Source of the DNA: Ziziphus jujuba
Taxonomy: Eukaryota > Streptophyta > Magnoliopsida > Rosales > Rhamnaceae
Direction: 5' to 3'
Assembly (NCBI RefSeq): GCF_031755915.1
Contig: NC_083380.1
Location: forward strand, 30,600,501-30,664,500
Length of the DNA stretch: 64,000 nucleotides
In this document: one piece after another, positions 23,966-35,479 of the stretch
How positions within the stretch are numbered: position 1 is the stretch's first letter
Layout: each line of letters starts with the position of its first letter
Notes under the pieces: model-generated
What the model was told of the DNA's origin: nothing
Database searches by the model: none
Seen by the model: only the letters and a program-made list of their open reading frames with translations
Made by a program: the position numbers and the translations under genes

Positions 23966-26900
23966 TCATGAAGAGAGAGGACGGATATGATAATATTTAT
24001 GTTTAAATTTATCTTGCATATAAATATATGAAGAATAGTACATCAAAAATGATTTTTTTATTTACCAAAAAGGAAAATGAAAGATGAATTTTTATTTTTT
24101 TTTACTCAATAATACAATATATCAAGGCAGATTATATCTATATATTCTTCCACTTTTTTTTTTCCTCCAACCATATAATTTTTCCTCAAAACTCAAAAGA
24201 ATTTTTGAAAATGCCTTTTTAACTAATATGCGAATCTATGGAAATCATACTAAAGTCTTAGGGATTTACTTTTGGACGGTTATAAAAGAAAATTTTAATA
24301 GAGAGAGAAAAAAAAAAAACATTATCAAGTCTTTGGAAAAAAAAATAAATAAAAAAATAAAAACAGAAGTGCTTTTTGACGATGAAAAATCATATTGAAA
24401 TCAGCTAAACTGTCGTATATGTGTCGGCAAAACATATATATATGTACAAAAGAAATTGAAGAATAGCTCTTTTGGAAATTCGTAATAAAAATTAAATTCA
24501 TGCAGGGTATTTGAAAGGGGAATCTCACAGTGCAAGAAATAATGTGGAAATTTGGTGTCTATGTGTGTGTGTGTGTGTGTGTGTTTGTTTATTAGATTTG
24601 TTAGTGCTTGTGGAAAGGGAAGTAAATTGGATGAATGGTTGAAGATATTTTTAGAAAGGGCATAACTTTTTTCAAAGCCATTTCATGCGGGAAAAAGTTA
24701 ATTATGGAATTGTAGATTCCACAAGTGACTTTCGCATCTTTCTATCTTTTCCAATGGAAAATAAATAAATAAATAAAACATTTCTGCTGTCCCTTCTCAA
24801 AAAATCACTGATCCTTTTCTTTTCTTTTTAATTTTTTTAATTTTGCTTTCCGATTTAATTAACATATAAATATATGTATCGGTTGAGCTATCCATAGAAA
24901 GGACTTTCATAAATAATAAACATATGCAAACTTATGTGATTATGATAAGCCATTTAATTATAATTTATAAGAAAAACGATTTGATGTGTCCATCAATTAG
25001 AGTAATATAGAGGCAAATTATTATTTCCTGTCATTATTAATTTCCTTGTTTTTTTTTTTTTTTTCAAATGACATTTTCAAAACACTGCGATTATGCTATT
25101 GTTGTTCTATTTCTAGGATGTATTTGTTTTTGGACACATATATGATTAAGGTTAGAATTTTTCGTTTTTCCTTTTTTTTTTTTTGTCATATATATATATA
25201 TATATATATTTAGCTCCAGACATATCGAATCCAAAATCTGAGCATGATTTACACTAGTAGTCATTGACTATAGGCTTTTCCAGTATAGGATTAAATCACA
25301 ACAAATGTTGAATGGTGGTTGGTTCAAATTTTGTGGCAAAACACTCTTAAATTTTATTCAATGATCGAGATTTTCATATCCAAGGAAAAAGATGTGTTGT
25401 CGTGTATTGAGAATATATTGTACTTTGTCTTTTATAAATATTAAAAACAATTTATTTATTATATTGAAGTGGTAAATTTTAATTATATTATTTTTATATT
25501 AAAAATTTAAAAATAAAATTTTAATAGTAATTTTTAAATTATATATAACTTTTTATTGATAATTATTTATTCATAATAATAAATAGTATTTTTAAATATT
25601 AAATTATAGAATTATAGATATTCTTGTCCTGTTCTTTAAAAGAATGTATCTTTGCATCAACGGATTCATTTATTGTGAGATCAATTGACCTTTATTTTTT
25701 TAAACAGATATCATAGCATCTTTAATAGTTTTTTTTATTAGAGTTTATATGGTATTAATTTATATGGTATTTTTTTATTTAATAAATAATATTTTAAATA
25801 ATTTTTTTAAATAAATTTTATTTAAAATGTTCAGAAATACTAATATGTAATTTTTTATTTTAAAATTATATCTAATTAAAAAAATTAAAAATTTAAGTTG
25901 GAATTTGTTTCTAATAAAAATCAATAAAAATAAATAAAATGCTAACGTAATATGTCTAACAGAACTTTCAGAAATAGACAGCGTTTTTTACAATTTCTAT
26001 TTTTTTTTTTGTCATATCAGCTTGACAGAACTAATGCACAGAACCATTGAAAAAGATTTGTTTAAAATTTTATCTATTTATTTGATGTGACAAACAATTT
26101 TTAAATGAATAGAAAACTATTGAAAATGCCCTTAGTTGGCCTTGAAAGAGGGTTTCTATGTAGTGTAATAAATAATGTCAAATAGTGTTTTGTAATTATC
26201 TGTAACAAATTAGCTTTATACAAAATATATTGCATTATCCTTGTATATCTTTCCTAACAGTCTTGTAACTGACTTCTGTTTATATGTATGGCTCTTCCAA
26301 TCGCTAGAATGAGCTTTTTACATTATTCTTTGTGATCTTTTACAATGTGTATCAATAATATATATATTTTAAAAATTTTGATTAAAAAAAAAAAAGAGTA
26401 TATATGTATACAACCTAAATCACACATGTTCGTTATTATCCTTATCTGGATCCTCCATGTTCTGCCTCCTCTTGCCAAATTGTAATTTATCGAACATGTA
26501 TATATAATATATATATATATATATATAAGTTAATTCTATTTTGATACCTACAACTTTTATAGTTCATAATTTATGCTTTTTATTTCTTTAAAAATTAATA
26601 ACGATATAGGCCTTTAAATTTTTAATTTATTTCATATTAATTTAATCTTTAATTTGACCATGTAAATTAATAACAATTCATTTCATAATCAACATTTTAA
26701 TTTATTTCCTTACAGATTTTACTACTTTCAGTCTGGATAGAATGTTACCAATTCATTTCGCAAAATTGGAAATTGAATCAATTTGCAACAAAATGAAAAA
26801 TTGAAAATTTAAATTATTAATTTGAAAATTAAAAATCTAAATCATAAAATTGTATAAGTTAAAAATATCAAAATGCAGTTAATCTATATAGAAATTTCTA

Positions 26901-28261
26901 CTATAATTTGTATCTTCTTCGTTTCCATGCATCAAATTTAAACTTCCATCCGTCTCTTCTTTATTTCATAATTTTTAAATGAATTTTGAGCACTTCCTGC
27001 TATTGTTGTTAATTAAGTATATAAACTGGGATTCCTGTTGGAAAAAGCCTAATGGTAATGGAAACGATTCAAAGGTTTCTCAATTGGCTTATATATTTGT
27101 TTAAAATAGAATTCCAATTCATTTTTATAGGATACCTCGTTCCCGAGCTCAAGGTTTTAATTTTTTCACAGTAATCCCTTTGTTGACTTCCGCTTTACTA
27201 ATTTTTACCTTTGCTTTGGTGAAATCTCTATCGTGATTAGCATTTTTAAAATGGGAAAACATGCTTGATAGAGTATAAAACCTAATGGTAATGTCTATAC
27301 TCCTTATATATATATATATATATATATGAGATCTTGGGTTCTAGCTATCCAACGATAAAACCCAAAATATATATACCATGTCTTGGATTTTAATCATCCA
27401 ATGATAAAAAAACAAACAAAAAAAGGATAAAAAAGGTATATAAACTGGTTGGATGATATTTAAACAAAAATTATACCATTATTTATGTTATATCTATATG
27501 TATGTTTGTGTGTGCGTGTGTTATTATGAATTCCATGATCATATAGTTTGTCATTCAAATGCATGGGGAGCTTATGAATTTGTGAGAGGAGACAACCATT
27601 TTGCTAAGGATGCCTTAATTATACTTATTTAGGATAACTTTATTGAGATAATCGTTTTACAAGGACATGATAGATCTCTTTATCATTACTTATCTTGAAC
27701 AATCAGTTTAAATACTTTTTGCAGAAACTAATCAAACACAAGGAATTAATGAAGAAAAAGACACCATATATTTTCCATGCAATGTACCAATCTAGGTGCA
27801 AATAAAACATGAAATATATAAAGATAATCTCTATTAGTTAATGTAATAGATTGTGATCAATCAAATTTATCATATATTCTATAATTAGTCTTGAAGATTA
27901 AGCTAGCTGTAATTATTTAATATGTAATTATAAAATGAAAGCAAGGGTGAGTTGAACACACACATATGTAAATAACAAAAGATTTGATCAAATAATCCAA
28001 AAAAGAAACAAACAAAATAAAAGAGTTTTTCACTCTAGATTTATGCATCATTAAGGATCTAAAGCTACAAATATTAATTAACAGCAAAAATTTTTAGAAA
28101 TTGCTTTAAAAAAAAAAAGATAAGGAAATTAATGGCACATTTTTCTGCTGAGTAATTAAGTTGAAATAAATTATACAGATAAAAAATTAACAAAGACCCA
28201 AGATTAAACACTTAAATTAGAAGACAATTAAGCAAAAAACAAATAATAAATAGAGGTTGAT
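23966..28261. other. AT-rich intergenic DNA with microsatellites
   Basis: No gene is supported. It contains a TG run at about 24560-24584 and TA runs near 25188-25210, 26505-26527 and 27307-27328. Very AT-rich stretches of decayed repeats occur around 25.4-25.9 kb. The last 300 bases are the likely 3' UTR side of the minus-strand ZHD gene. Confidence 0.4.
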
Positions 28262-28837
28262 CTATTGGGTGAGAGAAGAGGCATTGCCAATGGAATTAGC
28301 AGAAGAGGAAGAAGAAAGATTCTTGTGATTATGCATCCAAACTTTGAAGACCTGCCTACTTACCCCAACACTTTTGCAGAAGCTCTCAATCTCATCCTCC
28401 AGATCTTTCCTCTGCAACTTCCATCCAATCTTCTCTGCAAAAGCAAACATCTTCTCCTTCTGATCCGCCGTGAATTTGGTCCGGATCCTCTTCTTCCCGC
28501 TCCGATCACTCTCCGGCGACTCCGCCACCACCGTGCTCATCATCATCATCTCTCCACTCATGGAAGATGGTTGGTTGTGATCTCTTCTTCTTCCTTGGCT
28601 AATTGCAGTAGTCGTTGTTGTTGTTGTAGTAGTGCTACTTGGGTGGTTGCCACCGGCGTATGTAACTTTCCGGTGGAAGTTCCGGTGGCAACCGCATGCG
28701 GCGCATTGGAGTCCTCCTTCCGATGATGTGTCGTCGAGAGTGAACTCTCCGCAGCCGTCGGTGGCGTAGCTGCCCAGACTGGCTGCATGGTTTCTCAGAC
28801 ACTCTCTGTATACTTCATTTGTGCTCTCACCCTCCAT
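28262..28837 (-). CDS. Zinc-finger homeodomain (ZF-HD/ZHD) transcription factor
   Basis: Intronless 191-residue nuclear transcription factor of the plant-specific ZHD family. The N-terminal ZF-HD dimerisation zinc finger spans about 9-57. It begins [20 protein letters not shown] and continues CGEF..., then [13 protein letters not shown], with Cys and His at 13, 17, 29, 45, 48, 50, 51 and 55. A low-complexity linker (about 64-114) has a run of nine Thr and MMMM. The homeodomain is at about 115-173: [27 protein letters not shown] and [11 protein letters not shown], where the family signature WMHN.K is intact. A Ser-rich tail ends in SLTQ. The start was chosen as the only ATG ahead of the finger, directly after an A-tract on the coding strand. 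Lack of introns and the finger-then-homeodomain order are typical of the family. ZHD proteins dimerise through the finger and bind ATTA-type sites. I cannot assign the numbered ortholog. Confidence 0.95.
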   Translation of the reverse strand: MEGESTNEVYRECLRNHAASLGSYATDGCGEFTLDDTSSEGGLQCAACGCHRNFHRKVTYAGGNHPSSTTTTTTTTTAISQGRRRDHNQPSSMSGEMMMMSTVVAESPESDRSGKKRIRTKFTADQKEKMFAFAEKIGWKLQRKDLEDEIESFCKSVGVSRQVFKVWMHNHKNLSSSSSANSIGNASSLTQ

Positions 28838-28905
28838 TTTTTTTTTTTTTTTTTTTTTGAGCTTGTTTTTCTGATCTCTAGAGCTCTCTCTCTCTCTTTC
28901 TCTTT
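28838..28905 (-). promoter_or_regulatory. ZHD 5' leader: GA repeat and A-tract
   Basis: On the coding (minus) strand a GA-rich run (complement of about 28879-28906) is followed by a 20-base A-tract ending right before the ATG. Both are probably transcribed leader. GA repeats in plant promoters and leaders are recognised by BBR/BPC proteins, but use here is inferred. Confidence 0.5.
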
Positions 28906-28989
28906 CTTCTTAATTTTGTGTGTTGAATTTGCTTATCAGAATTAAAGTAGGTTCAGTGACAAAGAGATTGAATGACGATGTTGGTCATT

Positions 28990-29019
28990 AAGATATGCAA
29001 TATTTACACTGCATATCTT
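28990..29019. promoter_or_regulatory. Perfect 10-bp inverted repeat upstream of ZHD
   Basis: AAGATATGCA and TGCATATCTT flank a 10-base AT-rich spacer, about 155 bp upstream of the ZHD start codon. It could be a dimeric protein-binding site or chance symmetry. Confidence 0.4.
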
Positions 29020-29395
29020 CTTCCCTAGTGGTTTGTTGGATTTGGATTCATACATTTGTCACTATCAAAATTTTAAAATAAAATAAAAATAAACAGTTAC
29101 TCATGGGAAAGTAATAATAAAAAGAATAGCATTTACTTATGAGAGAGAGTAAGATATGACAAAAATTAACCTCATATAGTTTGGAAAAAATTCATCTCTG
29201 GTTAGTTTTTTTAGAGCTCAAATGCAAGATAAAAATATTCTATCTCCATTTTTTTTATTTATCTCCATTTATGTATACTTAGAATCTCATTTTATTTTAA
29301 GAAGCCATTATTATTATTATTCTTTTCACTTGTTTTATTTTTTTTCTTATATATTTTTAAAAATGATCATGCGGTCTCATATCAGAGTTGGACAA

Positions 29396-29442
<47 letters not shown>

Positions 29443-31849
29443 AAGAAAAAAAAAAAAAAAGAAGCAGAAGATGAGGATCCCTCAAATAATTTCAATGAAA
29501 AATTTCCTTTTTTAATTAGTTTGTAAAATTTGAATTCATTACTGATTAATTGTGTAAAAAATTAGAGATCGTCTGTTATGCACCAACTACTTTTTCACAC
29601 CAATCTTTTTATGATCAAATAGTAATTAAATAATAGGAATCATAAATATTATTGCACGTTATTTTTATTTTTTTAATTAAGCTCATGAAAACATGATAGG
29701 ACAAGAAAAGGAGATAGATAATGAACCAAAGATCTCTATAAAGCCATACAATATATAATCCATGTGGAAGTAAACAAGTGGTGAAGGACCAAAACAAATT
29801 AAAGACCGAGTAGAAGTACATTAACGATAAGCTTTGCTGTACATTAATTTTATTATTGCTATTGGTGGTATTATTATTTTTGTCTATATATAATTTTCTA
29901 ATTTTTTTCTTTCCTTAGAAAGGAACCCATTTTAATTACCGATTTTCAAATATATTGATAATTTCTAATTATTGATTTTAGAATGAGAGTTTATGATCCA
30001 AATATCTATAAAATTGGTAAAATCTCAATATAAATTTAAAATGAAAGATATATGTATGTAAGCAAATAGCAGAGCCACACATTAACTGATTAAACTACAT
30101 GCATTCCTCACAAGAATAAGCAGTGCCATCTGGTACTAGTTATTTTAAAAAGCATAATTCTTAAAATAAAGAACGTAATGGAGAATTTTATAAAATAGAA
30201 AGCTTAATTTTTTTTATCTAAATTTAATAATGTTTTTTTATCGCATTTTTTAATTTTTTATTTCTCAACAAATAAGTAATATTCATTTTTCTCTCTCTTT
30301 TTTTTTTTAAATCAATAACTTCCTGTTATATATACATATATGAATCAAATAAACTATATTAATTATGTATAGAAAAAATCCGATGTAATAAATGCATGTT
30401 TTAGAAATTTTATATAAAAAATAAATTTTACTTTCTATATGTGAAAAATCAAATTTTACTTTTTATTTTGATTTTTTAATTACAAAAATAAATTGAATTT
30501 ATGAAAAAACGATTTAATTTTTTTAAAAGAGAGAAAACAAAATTTTTTTAAAAAAAAAAAAAGGGAAAGAAAGAAAGAAAGAAAGAAAGAAAGCTTTGAA
30601 GAGCATATTGGAATGCTCTAGCATGTTGGAAATGCTCTAAGGTATCATATGCTTATTTGTAAATTGATGACAAATAAAGAGCAAAAGAGGAAAGACAGCA
30701 AGGTTGTCTGGGTTCATGAATGCAAAAGGCACAGCTGATATTAAATAGAATAAAATCAGACATCCTTGTCTTAAAGCGAGGAAGAGACATAATATTAGCA
30801 ATGGGGATCCCTGACTTTGTAATTTTAAGCAAAATTGAAGGGCTTTGATGTCTTTAAAAAGGATGCAAGTATAGCTTCAGTGGGCCCATGAAGGGTATGG
30901 GTTTTAGGCCAATAATTCACGTTGGGAAATGTAGAAATAAAAAAGTCTTCGGGAATTTCATAATCTGTTTAACAAATATTTCTACTTTTTCCATTGCCTA
31001 AGAAATGTTATGCCACACTGCTAAACCTTCATTATCTACTATTATTTTATGCTTGCTGAGAAAATGTTCTGCTACATTGCCAGCCTTTATCCACTATTAA
31101 TCTAGTGAAGATAATCCTGTTTCTTTTTTTTTTTGGAAAATGATTTATTTGCATTTTCTTTTTCTCAAAGAGAAATATTGACCAGAGATTGATTCCATCT
31201 GATAAGTTTTGCTATCTCTAAAGTATATATATTTTATTCATATGAAAAACCGTTGAACTTTCCTCGTCTAACTTTTTGAAATATTTCAAAGAGTAAGATT
31301 TGAAAAGTGCATTTGAAATTTGAAATTTATAAGAAGTTATATAGAGTTTATTTTATTGTCCTGGCGTTTTAGTTTTTCATCAATTTTTTATAGTTCAACA
31401 ATATATTTTTAAGTATTTAAATAATTAATAATAAAGATCTTGATCATAAGGTTATAAAGGTAAACAGTTTTAATCTGTTTGTAACATTAATCCTATTTTT
31501 ATGTTAGGCATCTAATGTTGTAATAAATGTTAAAAGGTTGTTATTTGTTGAATTAAGATTTTAATGTTAAATCATTCATTAAGATACATTTTTAACATTT
31601 AACACATTAATATTTTACCATATTGTATTAAAAATATATTTATTTATTTAGGATGCCCTTCCTTGTTTCAAGGCTTTTAACAAATAGTATTGATAAATGA
31701 TTTAGACTTTTAAACTCAACTAATTTATAGGTTGAGATCTATTTTTAAAAAACACCTTTAACCCTTTGAAATAAATAATAAAAACAACATTAAATATATT
31801 CTTAATTTAAATACAATTTCAAAATATTTATTTTGAAATCCATGTTCTG
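29020..31849. other. AT-rich intergenic DNA
   Basis: No gene is supported. The proximal few hundred bases are the ZHD promoter side. It contains a TA-then-GA compound microsatellite (29397-29442) and a GAAA run (about 30563-30593). A somewhat less AT-rich stretch at 30.6-31.0 kb has no coding signal. Confidence 0.4.
29397..29442. repeat. Compound TA/GA microsatellite
   Basis: (TA)n to 29420 continues directly as (GA)n to about 29442, then an A-rich tail. Confidence 0.85.
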
Positions 31850-32160
31850 AAAACCATTTGATGCACCCATTATATACTAGTGACGCCAACGGTACCCAAC
31901 GTCCCAAGGTACCACCAGACAGGAGGTTAAAGAGAGAAACCGGTATACAGTCGCGTGGCGTCCCACCGCACCACTGCAAACAGACGTCCCGGCCATGGAG
32001 GGGCGGCCTACCCTCATCCGATGGCAACCACAGGACAACCCCATAAATCACCTACGTGCTACTCACACCCACCTGAGCGCTAATTATATCCATATGTGCA
32101 CCAATCACATCCATATACACAGAACACCAGTACGTGTATGGTGCATCTAAAAATCATAAA
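31850..32160 (-). mobile_element. GC-rich island, possible LTR remnant
   Basis: A sharp compositional island in AT-rich flanks: 31880-32060 is GC-rich, with ggtaccaccagacagg, gcgtggcgtcccaccgc and cggccatggaggggcggcc. It is flanked by a TATATAAT-like box on the minus strand near 31870. Repeated catccatat and tgtgcacc/gtgcatc words occur at its other edge. This is reminiscent of a plant LTR-retrotransposon long terminal repeat, but no partner LTR, primer site or gag-pol was seen. It may be a solo-LTR piece. Small ORFs on both strands here are not called. Confidence 0.35.
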
Positions 32161-34149
32161 ATCAATATTTTTCAAAATCTCAAAATTTCATAAATATCAT
32201 CGGGTTTATTCCATCCAATTAAACCCTTAATTTTTCACAATTTCTTTATAAATCATCGTCATAATCCATCGCACAATTTCCATCAATTTCAAACCCATCA
32301 ACTTTCAAACACCATGAATTCTCTTACCTCAACACTTCCATTTTTATAGAAAAACGTATTTTAGAAAAAAAAAAAACCCAAAAAAAAAAAGAAAAAAGAA
32401 AAGAAAATCTCCAACCCTAAGAACCCATTGCAATACATAGCTGCATCATCTTTTATTAGATTAATAAAGAGACATAGGCTTCAGGATCATAGGCTATCAT
32501 ATGTTTGCATTTTTCGATTCATTTGATGATCCGCTTGGCAATAGAATGGAGAGTTTTGATCACCATATAAAGATTTGGGTCAGAGAAGAGATTGTCATTC
32601 CTGTTGGATTTTACTTTATTTTATTTTTCTGCAATTCGATTTTTCAGAATTTGGAAGCGTTGGATACCTAGCTCAAAATTGTTTTATAAATTTATAGTGT
32701 TTGGATATATGTATAGAAGAATTAGAAAAGGTTTTTTTAAAAATAGATCTTCATTTTTAAATTAATTATATTAGTTAAAGGCTCAAATCATTTGTCAACA
32801 CTATTTATCAAAAACCTTAATACAAGAAACGATTCCCGTTTATTTATTTATCAAGATAAGTTCTTTACACAATTTCAAAAGAATTTTATATAATCATATT
32901 CTTTATATATTACCATTTATATATAAAAAAAAATATAAAATAATTTTATATATTTTTGTTAATACCTAAAATACACATAATACACATGATTCTTACAGTT
33001 ATAAAGCAAAGCCAAAATCATAATCTTTTTTCTTTTTCTTTTTTTCTCACATATCAAACACCTCAATCAGAGACATACCTAATGGATTAAAGCTCCATTC
33101 CGACTATTCACTCCATCAAGCTGGAACCCCCACTCCAACATCCAATCTTGCAGCCTTTCTATTCCATCTCATCCACTTCATCCCATATATTTTTGTCATG
33201 GTGTATCCTTGATTTCTGCAAATCTTCTCATGTGACAATCTTAAGGCTTTTGTCAAAGTAATTTCTGCAAATCTTCTCATGTGACAATTTTAAGGCTTTT
33301 GTCAAAGTAAACTGATTAGACACATCTCAATTAAATGACATACAAATAAATCCCAAGTAATTTTACCAATTTTTCTATTTAAACGTTTGGTATATAGATT
33401 ATAGATATGCTCGGCCATGGTTAATCAAACATACAAACATGATAAGCCATGCCCTATTGAACATTTGTGAAGCATTTGATTTTATAAAATCGAAAGACTC
33501 AAAAGATGTATCCTTAGTAATACTAGATTTCAACATTAGAATATCTTCAAAAATGTTCGGCTACATATTTTACAATATTTTTGAAATATTCAATCGCATA
33601 TTTATGAATATATTTACATAAAAAATATTTAAATAAATTTAATTATGAAATATTCTTAATATAAAAGAGATATTATATATAATTATTCTCTAATATATAT
33701 ACATATATATTCTCTTTTCTAAGACAAAATAGATTCAGAAGCGATCACTTTCCTATTCTTTTTTTTTTTTTTTGAAAAAGTAAATAAATAAATAAACCCT
33801 GAAAGAAATGAGAAATATATTAAATTCTAATTTGCATTTTTTTAAAAAAATTATTTTCTCTTGTCTTAAGTGCTTTTCACTTGAAGTTATTTCCTTTTTC
33901 TTATATTTTAACTTTTTTGCTTCAAAACTTTTCTTTGTTGAATAACTTTATATTCTAACAGATAGGGAAAACCAGCCAAACAAAGATTTTATGGTATGAA
34001 ATAAGAATGATATATATAAATTTAATTAGCGAAGGAATGAAATAAATAAATATATATATATATATATATACACACTATATATTATTAGAAGTAGGATTAA
34101 AATACAAAAACACACTACATATTTAAACACAAAATATAAAAAAATAAAA
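32161..34149. other. AT-rich intergenic DNA
   Basis: No supported gene. An A-rich tract lies at 32366-32405. Several short codon-like stretches (around 32.5-32.65 and 33.06-33.2 kb) do not assemble into a recognisable protein. Confidence 0.4.
33212..33309. repeat. 49-bp perfect-type tandem duplication
   Basis: atttctgcaaatcttctcat... through ...ttttgtcaaagta occurs at 33212-33260 and immediately again at 33261-33309 with one mismatch (aatct/aattt). Very recent duplication. Confidence 0.9.
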
Positions 34150-34560
34150 AAAACCTCCTACATGATTTCTTTCTTGATTTTGTCCTCCTAGCTTTCTCTA
34201 GTTTCTATTCATCGCTCATATACTTTTTTCTCTTCCTCGCTATCTCTATAATTCTCTCTCTCCACTCTATATGCCTACCTTCTTCTAGCTTCTCTCTCTT
34301 AAGTTTTCCAGTACTCACTCATCCCCATTTTAGTCCATTATTTTTCTCTCCCACTATCATTTCTCCACTTTTTTCTTTTTAAAGTTTTTCACTACACTTG
34401 CTTTACTTTCTTACACTTTCACCACCCTCTTCCAAAAGTTCTCTCTCCACTTTCTAACTTCAAATCTCTCTACACTTGCTCTACTGCATTCTCTTTCTAA
34501 TTTCCTCTTTTTCTCTAGCTTCTCTTTCTAGTTGCTCCACATTTGGATTTGTTCCATAGC
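34150..34560 (+). other. Long polypyrimidine (C/T-rich) tract
   Basis: About 400 bases dominated by C and T on the plus strand (tctctctccact, ttctctttctag and similar), followed at 34577-34615 by a GA-rich stretch. No open frame. It could be promoter or leader sequence, an old microsatellite, or a triplex-prone region. Confidence 0.45.
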
Positions 34561-34615
34561 TACCTACTTTGAAAAATTGGAGAGAGAAAGTAAGCTAAGT
34601 GAGAGAGAAAAAAAG

Positions 34616-35001
34616 CAGCCCATACACACACCATGACAACCCACACAGTTGGAAAAGAAAAGCCCTGGGGAATAATAATCTCCCAAAAGAAGCCTCTCTT
34701 CCCACAAACCAAAATATCATTTCCTTTTTATTACGATATTAGTCTCCGTCCAGTTCATCTTACTATACATCTTGTTTGAATTTGCAAATACACAATCATT
34801 CTCATCAAATTGACATCTATTACTTCTTTCATAAACATTTTCCAAAGCCTTCTTTTCCCCAATCTCCTTTCTATTCTGTATAATATACTTTTGTAACGTT
34901 TTTTATTAACCGGGTTTGAATGATTTGTCTTTAATGGGCCATTATGTGAATTTATGGCATAATATTTTGGTTTTTCTCCTTAACGCAAGAGATTTTTGAC
35001 C

Positions 35002-35038
<37 letters not shown>

Positions 35039-35479
35039 CCCTTTGAAACAACGTTTTTTTGATATTCTGGAAGAGCCCCATTTTGAAATATAGAGAGAAA
35101 GAATTGAGAAAAAGAGTTTGCATTGTTGTGTGTGTGGTAAAGTAAAGATACTAAAAATTCGAAGAAAAAGACTTTGGTGGTGCCCTGTCCAAAGTCTGAC
35201 AAGCGTCACAAAATCATCTGCATCGGCAAAAATCGTTTTAAGAACACTGTCGTATCATATAAGCTTTGGACAGATCAACCAATTACACACAAACAGGTTC
35301 TGAAAATTTGTTTCTTATTATTCTACAATTTTTATTTTTCCTTATTATCCAACAACTTTTTGCACCATATCACCATCCCAAAGTGCACTACACAAAAGAC
35401 ACAGCAAAAACCAAGAGATCAGAACAAATAGAAGTCATACATCACATGAAGTCAATACTTGCATCAAGACCAACATAAA
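34616..35479. other. Spacer with a long A-tract
   Basis: No gene. An uninterrupted A-run of about 33 bases at 35005-35037 could be a retroposon tail, but no target-site duplication or upstream element body was recognised. ORFs crossing it are artefacts of the homopolymer. Confidence 0.4.

Noticed and set aside
28265..28788. Plus-strand 153-codon and minus-strand 76-codon ORFs over the ZHD gene
   Set aside because: Shadow frames of the ZHD coding sequence; only the 191-codon minus frame has zinc finger and homeodomain motifs.
35005..35037. A-tract as the tail of a LINE or SINE
   Set aside because: No target-site duplication or element body could be identified next to it; a plain homopolymer expansion is equally likely.
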